51,429 bases of DNA, taken from positions 1 to 51,429 of the forward strand of contig JADNRX010000379.1 of assembly GCA_015501595.1 (NCBI GenBank), given 5' to 3'. Below the pieces are notes generated by a model. That model had not been told where the DNA came from, made no database searches, and worked only from the letters and a program-made list of their open reading frames with translations. Within the stretch, counting starts at the first letter, position 1, and each line of letters starts with the position of its first letter. Made by a program: the position numbers and the translations under genes. Positions 36,560-47,397 of the stretch are shown here, one piece after another. Source of the stretch: Hymenopellis radicata (taxonomy: Eukaryota; Basidiomycota; Agaricomycetes; Agaricales; Physalacriaceae).

Positions 36560-36806
36560 TGTGCTCCCTCGGAGAACGAGCCGGCTTGGACCGTCCACTG
36601 AATATGGGCACCACCACGCAAGCACCATCCAGAGCGATACAGTCCCGCATTGTTCACGTCTGCAGCATGGTTGTTCTAGTATGCCATGCTACAGTCACAT
36701 TGCCACAGCAGCGTGCGTGTCATGTCGAGGAGGGCTCGTACTCTGGTTATGATGGAGACAGTGGACGCCAACAGACAGCTTCATTCAGGTCAACGGGGGG
36801 CGAATG
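36560..36806 (+). repeat. Dispersed ~300 bp repeat, copy 2 (diverged)
   Basis: CTTGGACCGTCCACTGAA, CCATCCAGAGCGATACA, CGTGTCATGTCGAGG, GGTTATGATG and GCTTCATTCAGGTCAACGG follow the order of copy 3 but with many changes. It lies directly before copy 3, so the two form a tandem pair. Confidence 0.7.
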
Positions 36807-36840
36807 AGTCCAACCCCGCTAGCTTTGATGTGATCCCTAG

Positions 36841-37140
36841 TTGCCGTCGCATCAAGAGCTCTCCAAAGCAACATCGCCAGCGAGCGGACCTACACCGCAT
36901 CGTCGACTTGGACCGTCCACTGAACGAGTTGCCAAACACTCAAACGCCATCCAGGGCGATACAAACCCGCAATGTTCAGTAATATGCAGGGGGCGTCCTA
37001 GAATTGCCCCGGGCAGTTCGTGTCATGTCGAGGTGTTGCTCATACGATGGTTATGACGAAGGCGTCGGACAACAACGCGCAGCTTCATCCGAGTCAACGG
37101 AGGGAGTCGACCGTTCCGTTTGCTTCGAGGAGCCCCTTCG
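36841..37140 (+). repeat. Dispersed ~300 bp repeat, copy 3 (longest)
   Basis: Runs from CCGTCGCATCAAGAGCTCTC through CTTGGACCGTCCACTGAACG, CCATCCAGGGCGATACA, GTTATGACGAAGGCGTCGG to TTTGCTTCGAGGAGCCCCTT. No long open frame, no clear terminal inverted repeat and no A-tail were seen, so it could be a SINE-like, MITE-like or other non-autonomous element. Confidence 0.8.
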
Positions 37141-37872
37141 ACTATTACAACTCTTGGATAACTGTTCTATACGTGAATTGAGGTTACATCAGAGGTCAGG
37201 AATTGACTGTCAGTGAAAGAGCTAGAGGGGAAGTAGGAGGGGGAGCTTTGATCGCGATCGCTCAAGTAGTAAGTACTCGAAAGTTTTACCGATCCCTACG
37301 TAGCGCTGTAACGGAGTTTAGACTTCTCGACAGCATAGTGAAAAAAACTCACCGAGGCTGCGCGGCCGTTTACAATCTCGGGGGTAGCGGAGCTCGAGAT
37401 GGCATTCGGAAACGCGAAGAAATTTGGCCATGGCGGCAGGTATCGAATGAACTCTGTCGTAATCCACGAGAACAAATATGGCCATGGCGGCGGGTATTGA
37501 ATGGGCTCTGTTGTGATTCCGCCAAGTTCGAGGTGTCGTGTTATGAGGTACATAGAAGTAATGAGTCCAGAAGGGCGAAATCGTGCAGAGACAGTCGAGG
37601 GAATAATTGTGTGAAACGTTCCTCCGAGTCACTCGGGACCTTTCAGAGTTCTTATTTTCTCCATAATGACGCGAAGATTCTCAAATCGCACAGAAACGTA
37701 GTAGACTTGTTGTGGACCTTGATAGTGATGGGAAGGTAGAGGTTTGATGTCCAATGTCTGCCAGCAGTATGACTATCGCCGTCGGTGTTAGCAGTAATGG
37801 CCTCTAATGACACGGCTTCAAATCGACTTAGTCGCCGGAAACGCGGGGTGTGCATGTGAGGTCAGGCATCGC
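37141..37872. other. Region with a 54 bp tandem repeat; no convincing gene
   Basis: Two units with a period of 54 bp (37424-37522), each with GGCCATGGCGGC and GAATG blocks. An open frame covers the region (37203-37739) but its composition is uneven and no splice or family evidence supports it. Confidence 0.5.
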
Positions 37873-39386
37873 TCACAAATCCCAATACTCCCCCCATCTC
37901 CTCAGACCCCTCACGTCGATGTCCCGACATACCACATACCCTTCCTCGACATGTCTCGCCACAACAGATATCGTATGTACTCCACGATGCATGGTCAAAA
38001 CCGATGGGATATATGCAGCCTCCTTCCCCACTCCAGGGAAAGGTGCACCGTCCGGAGGTCCATTCACAACCGTATAAACGGTCTCTCCTCGGGCTTCGTA
38101 AGAGATAGGAGTACCGAGAGGCACGACTAATTCGGGCGGAACGGGCTGTCTGTCGTTGACTGGGATGTCTGTGAAGAGGTTATCGGAACAGATGTTGAAG
38201 ACTGCGATTGGAAGTCGATTAATGATGAACAGGTACAGACAGTACTAGAAAGACTTACCGAAGCCACGAGATTCTAGTTCACTGCCCGTTCCTTGTTCTC
38301 GTGGCACGAACCACCCTTGTCCATCTCGTCGCACGATCGTAGCGTCACATTCTGCTATCAGAGAACAAAGAGAAGCTTTATCCCAGGTCTCCTGGGGGTC
38401 AATCTTTCGCTTCTTCTTTTTCCTTTCCGCTGAAGTGTCTCCGGTCTCAGCCTCGTCAAATGCTCGAACAGATACCTTGAGTCGATGGGGAGATGCCTCA
38501 GGCAGAAACGTAGACTCGTCCTCTTGACAACGTCGAAGATCATACAAGACCCACACAGAAATGTTGTTTTCATGTTCCCCGGAGTGATGAATGGCTGCAG
38601 ATAATAGGATATAAGTTCAAATTTCGTCGGTGAGGAAAATATAATCACCTTGTCCTTTTCCAAACCATTTACCGCAGTGTAGAGCAATAGACCACGAGAA
38701 TGTGGGTCCTCGAGATATCGGTATCAGTTCATCCTCTGTGACTTGAGGCAAAAGGATGGCGCCGGCTATGCCCATGTCCGTCCTAAGCTCTTCGGCAAGG
38801 CCTTGAATCAGCGTCGTGCGGATGGTCACGGCCAGGCGCAGAAGGCCATTGGGGCCGTCTTCTGGATCGCCGAAATGAAGCCTCAAGAAGTACTAAGCAC
38901 TTCGTTAACGCGTTCGTAATCAAAAGAAGCGAGCTAACCTGTCGTTGGGATATATCTTCATCGCGGTAGATGATCGTGCAGGATCTTGAACCGCCGCGGA
39001 AGAGGTCGTGAGACGTGCGCTTAGCGAAGAGCTTCATAGCTATTTGGACAGATCAGTACATGTTTTGGGAGGTCGTGATTAAGATATTTACATTGCTCGT
39101 TCTTAAGATTCTTTACAGTAGCGGCAATGGCGTTCTCCGACGCAGCATCCGGGCCTTCAAAGGTGATATCAATCGCGAAGAATACATCCGGAGGGTCCAG
39201 CGCTGTGGCGAGCGCTGTAGGTTTGTCAAGGTCTCCCTCGGCCCAAGTAGAAATTCGTCGGCTATACGTCAAAGCGTGAGTGCAGCAAGATCCCCGAATC
39301 TTTCCGAACGGAAAGAAAAGGGTTGTGAACGGTAGATATGATGGCTGAACGTTGAACCTGCCAACATTCTCAAGTTGCTGACTCAA
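37873..39386 (-). CDS. Five-exon protein of unknown function
   Basis: Not recognised. Five exons close in frame: the first (up to about 39386) encodes SYLPFTTLFFPFGKIRGSC and PPDVFFAIDITFEGPD; then MKLFAKRTSHDLFRGGSR, FLRLHFGDPEDGPNGLLRL, TFSWSIALHCGKWFGKGQ, AIHHSGEHENNISVWVLYDL, a basic KKKKRK stretch (possible nuclear signal), QGWFVPREQG, and an end with VFNICSDNLFTDIPVNDR and HVEEGYVVCRDIDVRGLRRW. Introns are 45-60 bp. No in-frame ATG precedes MKLF (39037), although the upstream exon is open and joins cleanly, so the true start is either at 39037 or in an upstream exon I did not find. The beta-rich, Trp-containing pieces suggest a globular domain. Role unknown. Confidence 0.7.
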
Positions 39387-40900
39387 TGGCCTCTCGTCAT
39401 CGGCACGGGTTATGCACTCGTAATCATCGTTATGTCATCAGCTTAAATGCCGTCTTTGAACTCCTGAATTTCTTGTAACTGTATAGAGGGAGTTCTATAC
39501 AGCTACTTTGTGCAACGCTGTCTCTTCGCTCTCTCTCGCAGGCTTGTCCAGCGTTGCAAACTCTTGTCCAGATCGGTTGGCGTGGGAACTCGCGTCGGTT
39601 GTTTTTGCATCCTAATTGTTGTGTACCATGTGGTCGCGGTTGTTGCACCACATGTCTGTGGGAACGGCGCATCGGCCAGGAACACGTACCATTCAACATG
39701 CAGAGCATCGTTACTGGTGGCGCAGAGGCGAAACTCCGCCTTACAATGCTGTCTGTTCATGAAATAGGCTGTTAACAGTTCTAGTTAGATAGCCACCGTG
39801 GTTGTATCGCTGTGCGTTACTCACCACTACCGTTTCCTCTCCATTCTCCTTGCACAAAAGAAAGCAAGTCCTCGGTCTGCGAGGTGGTCATGACTTACTC
39901 CCAAATCAGATGGACGCTAGCAGTCCGACCAACACCGGTACATACCGCTAATTGATGAGTGGTCATATGACGGTAGCGCGCGATGGCATTGTTGTCAAAA
40001 ATATTGAATTTTAAGCCGAGGTAACCTTAGCCTAGCGTTCATAGCGTTCAGTTATTGTCGTTTACTTAGTGGAAGGCGCAAACTGGCTCTTGTCCGAAAG
40101 AGGCAATTTCGCCTTGCTTGCTTACCATCACCATCGATCCACGTCCACCGCTGGCTTTGTAGCAGCCTTACACGAGACAGAGCTGGCTCATATATATTAC
40201 AGAGGGGTTGAGCAACATCGGAAAGAGACAGACAAGCGGAGTTTATTAGGTGCGTTTTTTGCTTCATGCATTGCGCGCACCTTGACAAGTAAAACAAGGT
40301 TTATGTACGGCTCTTTCTTGATCCTAATTGGCGCAGAAGAAAAATGACCGCATGTCTCGCTGAATACCATACCCTTCTCCCCGCAATTCTATACCATTCG
40401 TATATTCGTCCTTGTGCCGACCTGAGTCCTATTGGCCTACTGTGCGTGCATCAGAGGGCAAGAGTGAACGAGAGGCTCGGACCTGCCGTCATACATAGAA
40501 ATCACGCTAGTCAAGTCGGCCAAAGCTTCACTCCGGCTTCGTGCTAATCCTTCTCCTTAGTCCCGACTCTAGCGGAATACATTACTTACCCATCAAGGAA
40601 AAACGCTTCGTAACGGTGCGTTTGCGTCTTCGGCACCTAATGGAGCCATTGACGCCCGCTCTAGAACGACTCTTCGAAAACGTCGAGTAGAACTGATGTA
40701 TTCATCTCAAGGTATCTACTTCACGTGAACGACGCGTCCTTGTCGAGCATCATGGGACCCGACTTCTTCAACCTGTTCCTAGCGCCCATGCCCCACAAAA
40801 CACCGGTGGACGTATGCGCGTTATGACACGAAAGGGGGACGCCTCGTGGAACATTGCATTTGGATTTCTCAGGTATGTAACATCATCTCTTTGGCGCGTC
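39387..40900. other. 1.5 kb without a supported gene
   Basis: Short open frames on both strands only; none has a recognisable motif. Part of 39430-39760 could include an upstream exon of the preceding minus-strand gene. The right end is the promoter of the nuclease-like gene. Confidence 0.5.
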
Positions 40901-40908
40901 TATAAAAA
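40901..40908 (+). promoter_or_regulatory. TATA box of the NucA/NucB-like gene
   Basis: TATAAAAA lies 33 bp upstream of the ATG at 40942. This is near for a fungal TATA element, so the leader must be very short. Confidence 0.5.
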
Positions 40909-40941
40909 TGCTCAGATCTACCCTTAACACCAGCATCAGCT

Positions 40942-42937
40942 ATGATATCTCGTGTCGTGCTACATTTCCTGACTCTCGTGTTTTGCGCATACACCAGTCT
41001 TGCGCAAACTCCGACCACATCTTACAAGATTGGCAGAAATGGCATGGCTACACCAATTGTCATAAACTTCCTTGCGGACAACCCTCTTCCGACTGTTAGT
41101 TACCACTGCAACAACCTTCCGGGAATCTGCGCCAATATCGCCGCTCGTCTTGGACCTGGTATTACTAGTCGCGTTGTCACATACGACTCGAACAAAGGTA
41201 GAGCTACCTCACGCCGTCGTAGCTCGAACGTGTGCGGAAAGGCTGTCAGAGATCGTTGCGCGTGGCAAGGCGCGTGCGATCCGCTCTTCGAGAATTTCCC
41301 GGAAATGTGGCCAACGTCTTGCGATGAATTTCGTGGGTTATTTGTCTTTACGTGTCTTCTCTGGGTCCTGATAACCTTGTACTAGCTTTTGCCAGTACTA
41401 TTGAAGGAGGGCCTGGCTTTGTTGGTCCGAACAATGCGAACCAAGTTCGTGCGAGACGGCAATGCGTGCCTTCTCGAGAGCAAAGCCAACAAGGCCGTCT
41501 ACAGGCTATCTTGGCCACACTTTTCGTAAGTTACAATCAGACATAGCAGTGTTTCGTAGTACTCATGCGTCAACAGGGTGCAGGCTCCGCCCAGAATTAC
41601 CGGAACGATGGTCTCGCGCATCGGTATGTTCTGGAACTCGACTACGGCGTACGTCTGGATCCTTCGACTGCATCACCGGATCTACGTTATCATGGTCGTG
41701 TAATCTCTGGCGGAGCAACCCCTCCTCCTGTCGGCACCCCATTCAGATGCGCTTGGACGAATTCTGGTCCTCTTTCGACCTGCGAACGTTTTCTCTCAGA
41801 ATCGTGAGTTGATCCTCGCCTCTGCGACTGATTATCTGACAGTATCCTTGTTCATCAGCTCGACCGATGCCTGCTCAGATGCCAAATAACGGCTATCAAT
41901 CAAATCTGAAGTATCAAGGACGTCAATACAACTGCCCGAAGGCTGCTACTTGTGCTACTGCTCGTCAGTCATGTATTGTAAGTCTCGAAGCAAGACGATT
42001 AACTCAGTTTCTGTTGTAGCATTTGTACCTCGTGGCATCGATGAGGAGTTGTTCCCCTCCTTCAACGCGTCCGAACACGTTTTGGAACGTCGACAAACTT
42101 CTTGTCCCGCGCCCGAGCCACTTGACACTGCGCCGGCTCAAGCCGCAGCGGCTCTCGCCGCCGCGTCTGTAGCAGCAGCAGCTTTGGCAGAACTCTCCGC
42201 TGGTTAGTTATTTGCAGTAGCTGGGATATTGTTGTTACATCTTCCATAGACGCGGCATTGCTGGCGGCCGTCATTGCTGCTAGACGACTGATTGACGAAA
42301 TTCAGCACGACGTCGACGTGGTTCAACAAGTCGTATCTGGGTCGGTACGCATCAACTTTTTTGCCCGTTTACATATGTTTCCTGAACGGAGAGTATTAGC
42401 TACCATCATCTGAATTGGCGACCGCTATCGAGGGTGCAGCAGCAGCTCTGTCTGACTTTGATGATTACATCTTTGTCAACGATACGTCTGAGGATAATCA
42501 AACTGGTAAGTTTGCTGTGCTTTTTCTGCGATGTATTTCCGTAACCGCTCTTTTCTCCAGCTCAGGACATCATGAATGGTATTGATGATGCCGCCACTGA
42601 TGCGTTCAGCTTCATGCAGAACGTCATGTCTATCATGAATAACGACATTCCTGACGACGACGGTTCATTCGGCGCCACTGTACTTGTTCCCGGGGATGTT
42701 TCTACAACTTCGGTTGCCCCGACTACCACCTTTGTTGAGAGTGTCACTCCGCCACCGCCTCCACCAACTACCACCGACGAGCTCCCTGCGCCGACAGCTA
42801 GCGACAACAGTTTCGGGCACTTGATCAGACGAAGTTACGCTGATATGTCTGACGTCACTGACGGCGCGCTGGCTCATGCCACCATAAGCGACTGCCGATT
42901 GATGCTCTGCGCTCTCTACGCTTGTCAGTTTCTCTGA
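40942..42937 (+). CDS. Secreted NucA/NucB-type nuclease-like protein with long C-terminal extension
   Basis: Family knowledge: NucA/NucB enzymes are secreted nonspecific DNases, first known in Bacillus. A signal peptide (MISRVVLHFLTLVFCAYTSLA) opens exon 1 (40942-41332). Intron 41333-41385 restores CDEFPFASTIEGG, the hallmark block with the likely catalytic Asp, Glu and Ser, followed by REQSQQGRLQ in exon 2 (41386-41525), matching the family's NxxQG. Exon 3 (41577-41803) holds paired cysteines. Later exons encode FVPRGIDEELFPSF, an Ala-rich helix (AAAALAAASVAAAALAEL), DDYIFVNDTSEDNQT, and an end with Thr/Pro-rich sequence and two cysteines. The joint from exon 3 into exon 4 does not fit by one base: the frame set by the donor at 41804 meets TAA at 41887, while the open Cys/Tyr-rich frame (NNGYQSNLKYQGRQYNC) exits properly through a GTCAGT donor. 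Either a sequence error or decay. Confidence 0.75.
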
Positions 42938-43570
42938 ACCGGCGATTCTGGAGAAAGTCCGAGGGGCGGCAGTCGTTTCGGGATCTTAGGAAACGTAATC
43001 CTTTCCCTTCTTCCAACTTGGCTTTGAATCTCCCGCGGTTGGAAGATCGTCAGACCCACCCTTGTGTGAACTGCAGTGTACAGCGAATACAATACACTGT
43101 ACTGTGGTGCGGTGGTTCTCGAGTTGAGTATCGAGGTCATGTACAGTTATTGGACTGATTCGGACGGTGAGTTCCTCTCTTCAAACTCATTATAGTATGC
43201 TCATTCGTTTCGTTGCAAGGTGCTCAATTTAGCGCCAATGTCAGTGTGCTAGCGCAAGATGTAGACCTTTTCTTGGATCAGAGCTCTAGCTTCATTGGTC
43301 TAATGAGACTTCAAATGCAGAGTATCGGGATGCCTCAGATATATGGCATTACTTGGATGACCACCATACGAATTCTGGATTTTATCCTTCTTGAAATCTG
43401 TTTATGCCCTGACATTCAGCACAGAGGCGGACGGAGTATGTAGTATACCCTACTGTCCCTACTATCCCGAAACTTTCATGGTCCCGGAGAAGAGTTTATT
43501 ATGAGGCTCTATCCGCGCAAACATTAGCGTGGTTGATCAAATCTCAGCAAATTCCACTATCATGCACATA
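42938..43570. other. Spacer with intron-like and short coding-like pieces
   Basis: A small open frame at 43213-43443 follows an intron-like GT...AG stretch, but I cannot link it to any gene. The remainder is without features apart from the inverted repeat. Confidence 0.4.
43074..43099. repeat. Inverted repeat, 7 bp arms
   Basis: CAGTGTA and TACACTG flank 12 bp, followed by TACTG. It resembles the palindromes at 12099 and 33839 and lies just after the end of the nuclease-like gene. Confidence 0.5.
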
Positions 43571-44470
43571 TTATAGGAGACCAAACACATTCCCAACTCC
43601 AGCCTTAGACTCGTCACTGGAAAGACCACGAATCGGATGAAGATCTTGCTTGAGGCGTCGCACTTCTGTTAAAGCCTCTTTGGACGAAGGTCTCAGTATC
43701 GGATCGTCCTTCATCATGTTCTTGAAATAGCAATGGACGTCTCTCCTTCGTCAGAACATGTTGAAAATTCGAAATCCGTATAATAATGGCGAGCCGGAAA
43801 TCGAGAACGCAGAGGCTGATCTGCTGTAGCTAGAGGCGGTCCCACGAGGTTGATGAGAATATTTTCTTTGCAGATATCCTAGATCGACTAGCTGTTCAAT
43901 GTAGTCCGCTGCCTCTACATAATCATGAAAATCCGGCAGCGACAGTACATCTTGCATCTTTCAATTTGGAAATACAGCGAAATAGTACTGATCATCATAC
44001 CCAATCCGATTAAGAACAGGCAAAGCATGGTTTTGAGGCAAGGAGGCGAGAGGTGTGGCTCCTAATCTGTCCAATGCACGACTGTGCTGCTCGCCCGATG
44101 CACCAACTGCAACCAGGCGGATCATAACATCGTGATTCTGCGCAGTCCGTGCGGGACAGATAACCGGGCTCTGTTCAACATGTCAGCTATGGTCGAAGGA
44201 CACGATCAAGCGCACCATCTGTTGCTCGAAACTCTTATTTTTTGCCTTACTGTCCAGCAAATAGGGTGATGAGTACGAATACCCATCGAAAACGCGAGCA
44301 TGGGAATTCGGAGGAGCGAGAGGGCATAAGCAGTTCATCGTCGTGGGTATCCAGTCGGTAGACTTGACCCAGAGGTAATAGCCATGTGTTTCGAAAAAGG
44401 GGGCCAGAGGCAACCATAACGCGTCGTAGCCCTTGACTTTGGACGGCTCGAGCGTGAGCTCTCCTGGCAT
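43571..44470 (-). pseudogene. Decayed protein-kinase-like gene
   Basis: It has the order of a fungal kinase-like family common in mushrooms (recalled, not searched). ATG at 44470 gives MPGELTLEPSKVKGYDALW and FFETHGYYLWVKST; then a block HDVMIRLVAVGASGEQHSRA, SLPQNHALPVLNRIGYDD, YYFAVFPN; then VLSLPDFHDYVEAADYIEQ; KENILINLVG; HYYTDFEFST; and the end KDDPILRPSSKEALTEVRR closing at 43571. Lesions: TGA at 43963-43961 stands where TGG would be expected after AVFPN, and about ten residues are missing between YIEQLVDLGYLQ and KENILIN, exactly where the catalytic HRD loop belongs. No working kinase can be made from this copy. Confidence 0.7.
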
Positions 44471-44820
44471 GCAAAGAAGAAACGGTCATGGTTTAGATCA
44501 AGCAGCATGTGGCTGTGTACCGAGCCAGCGCGAACAGCATCAAGGCACACGATCACCACAAGCGACAGCCAGTGCACTCGTCGTAGTTATGTAATGCCCA
44601 GAAAAAGACTGTGAATGTGAGCGTGGGACGATTTATGATTATTACGCCTTATCACGACATTGTTTGTTATTGTATTTCATTTCCTTATCTTTCCATCCAT
44701 CCTCTTTTTCCCTTAACTTTCTCTCTCATTGTCCCAGAATACGAAGCAGAGTTTGGTGGACTTGTCCGACCTATCGAGCTAGTAATCTGAAGCACGTCTT
44801 GTTCGGTACCCGTCTAGACT
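44471..44820. other. Intergenic region, no gene seen
   Basis: A.T-rich and pyrimidine-rich stretch (44640-44730) upstream of the decayed block. No supported gene. Confidence 0.4.
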
Positions 44821-46673
44821 GGCTTATGGACCGAGATTCACCTTTCCTTTTCGCCGAAGGCGGACCGGCGAGCGTTCGAGCGGTATCTGAACGCAGGAGT
44901 ACGCTTCGTGGGCTTCCTAGAGGATCGCCCGGTACTATCCGAGGACGTCGTCAATGCAGTAGACTTTCTGGACCAGCAGCCAGCCCCCCGCCGACTTTTC
45001 CAACCCGGCATCAAGGTGGAAAGCCTCTACTATTACCACCATCATGTCTCACATATGAGACTGCGCTACTCAGTCGACATACCTTAGCAAGATCAGGAAA
45101 CATTGGATTTGAAGGTACGTGGTCAACACTAACCGTCTCGGCTGATATTGGGTACAGTCCACACGTCGGCATCGTCACTGCCAACCCGACACATTTGACA
45201 CCTCATTCCCCAACTAGGCAGACGTGTCCTCATTCGTAGGCTTGGCCTTGCATGTAATCGGGGAAAGCGGTAGCTTTTTTCCTACTGGGTTTTTGACGCA
45301 CTCGCCGTACCCGACCACGTTGCTTGCCAAGTTGGTGCGCCCTGGCAGTTATTCTTTAGGCCCTTTTATGGCACCGCGGGACGTCCGTGTCGCACACCAT
45401 TGATCATCAGAGCCAACCCGTACCCACATCGACGGGCTCAGATTAGCTACACAACGAAGACTCTTGTTGTTGGGTTCGGGTATTTTACACATTGCTCATG
45501 ATGTATCTGTGTTGGCCGCCCAGTCCTCGAGGGGACCCCTGGGTGTAATACTACTACTACTACCTAGCAAAATGGGATCCGACGGCTCATTGGCGCGGAT
45601 GGATTCCTATGGTGGGTGATGTCCATGGACCCGACGTAGGATGGATGTGGGCGTTAGCGAACCCCGCTCCTTGCGAACACGGTAGTGGAGCGATATCGTG
45701 GCAGTTGGATCAGAGCGTAGCGAAGGATTGGCATCAGGATTTAGAACTTTAGATCCCTCTCGTCGAGACCTTGAAGTGGTTGCTACATTGTCCTAATGAA
45801 GTCCCTAACTCCGACGTGTTTTCGATAGGCGACCTTGAGAAGATTTACAAGTCCCAATATGAATTGAATCTTGCTGCATATCGTGCTCGTTGTTGTGTGC
45901 TCGGATACCTGGTTGGATAATATGGTACTCCAGTTTCTGGGATTGGAAGGAAGGCGCCCCAGAACATATCACCGAGGTCATTGATGACCTAGTCGGGTGC
46001 ATTTCGTACGTGCGCGGCTTCGTAATCGATTTTGCGGCAGAAAGTTGACGCAACGTTAATCTGTGGCACCTATCTCTCTGCGGGGTTCCCTTCCTGGCCT
46101 ACCACGTCGAAGAAGCTGACAGCGGCGCAAAAGCCGCTAAATTCAACGTGGACCTAATCAACGCCGTCATCACATACCAGATGTCAAACGATTCCATAGC
46201 CGGCTACATTCCTGGGCCCAACCGTGACCTGGTTATTGAAGCGCAAAGATGCAAAGAAGTTTGACTTACTCTTCCGTCCTCGGGTCGAAGTACCCTTCTA
46301 TCGCGTACAACACAGCCAGTACATCGAATCCATGGCGGTAGTTACGGTGGTGCTGGCTCCTGGGTGGAGACCGCATGTCGTAAGCAAGACCACTTGGGTA
46401 GCGTTCAAATACCTATTCGATTACCGCGTCCTCACCGAGCGAACGGGAGTCAATCATCGTCACCTCGGCTCTCAACAAGTCGAATTCTATGCTTGGAGAT
46501 TGTTAGTGCACTGGGAAGACTATCTGAGACCGGGACCAGCCAAGATCAAGATCGGAGAGACCATACAACGCATGAGGCAGGTCAATGTCGATGGGGCGGA
46601 TAAGTCCAATCATCGCGATCCCCAAGCTTTGACGACTATAGTCCGCTGCGTCGCAAGACCAAGCCAACAGTGA
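44821..46673 (+). pseudogene. Degenerate coding block of unknown family
   Basis: Protein-like pieces occur in order but in different frames, split by stops: RYLNAGVRFVGFLEDRPVLS and FLDQQPAPRRLFQPGIKVES (44890-45030), MVGDVHGPDVGWMWALANP (45610-45670), FSIGDLEKIYKSQYELNLAA then YRARCCVLGYLVG (45820-45925), and the open frame 46224-46673 with FDLLFRPRVEVPFYRVQHSQ, WRPHVVSKTTWVAFKYLFDY and VEFYAWRLLVHWEDYLRPG. The order is what a broken large gene would give. I do not recognise the family; a transposon-related protein is possible but no integrase or transcriptase motif is seen. Confidence 0.5.
45549..45563. repeat. Microsatellite (TAC)5
   Basis: Five tandem TAC units within the degenerate block. 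Minor. Confidence 0.8.
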
Positions 46674-46734
46674 TTCTACTCGGCCCAAGGCCCAAGCCCA
46701 GGCATCAGACCATTAAGGATTAGGCATCAGAAGC

Positions 46735-47008
46735 GCCGACGTTGACCAGGAGCTCTCCACAGTAGCATCGCGAGCAAGTCCTCAACCACATCGCCAACTT
46801 GGACCGTCCGCTGAACGAGTTTCCGAAACAAGAACGCCATCCAGGGCGATACAAGCCCGCATTGTTCAGTACTATGAAATGGGCATCCTAGAATGGCCCA
46901 GAGCAGTTTGCGCCATGTCCAAGCGTTGGTTACGACGAAGGCGTCAGCAGCTTCATTAGGGTCACCGGAGAGAGTCAACCCTTCCGTTTGCTTCGAGTAG
47001 CCCCTTCT
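46735..47008 (+). repeat. Dispersed ~300 bp repeat, copy 4
   Basis: Shares AGCTCTCCA, CTTGGACCGTCC, CCATCCAGGGCGATACA, CATTGTTCAGTA, GGTTACGACGAAGGCGTC and TTTGCTTCGAGTAGCCCCTT with copy 3, in the same order. It sits between the degenerate block and the homeodomain gene. Confidence 0.8.
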
Positions 47009-47397
47009 ACTGTTGCCGAATGTCAAGTTCGCGGTTGATACGAAAGATACGAAAGACGCCAGAGTCGAAAGCACTGAGCAGAACGATTTATAGTCTTTCC
47101 CAGCTGGTAGCCTGCAAAGTACTTTGAAATTAAAGTCTCATCAGTAATCCACCCAGATTCCACAATCTTGAAGGGCCCGATCGCGGTATGAAAGAACCGA
47201 CGAGTCACGCTCAGCTGTTCTTTGTATCCAAGTTGGTGCATCCCGAACCTTCCCGATCTGGATACCGATGGTGCCGACTGTCGACAATTTCCTAAAACGT
47301 CTGTCCCTTTCTCCTGACTTCCAACATCGTTTACCCACGCTCGGCCACGATGGTCGCCTAATGAAATGCTTTGACTACGCGCATACACGCTGCCAGC

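Noticed and set aside
37203..37739. Open frame of 178 codons on the plus strand
   Set aside because: Built partly from a 54 bp tandem repeat; no motif, intron or paralogue supports it.
40069..40347. Open frame of 92 codons
   Set aside because: No start context, motif or splice-linked extension; composition does not look coding.
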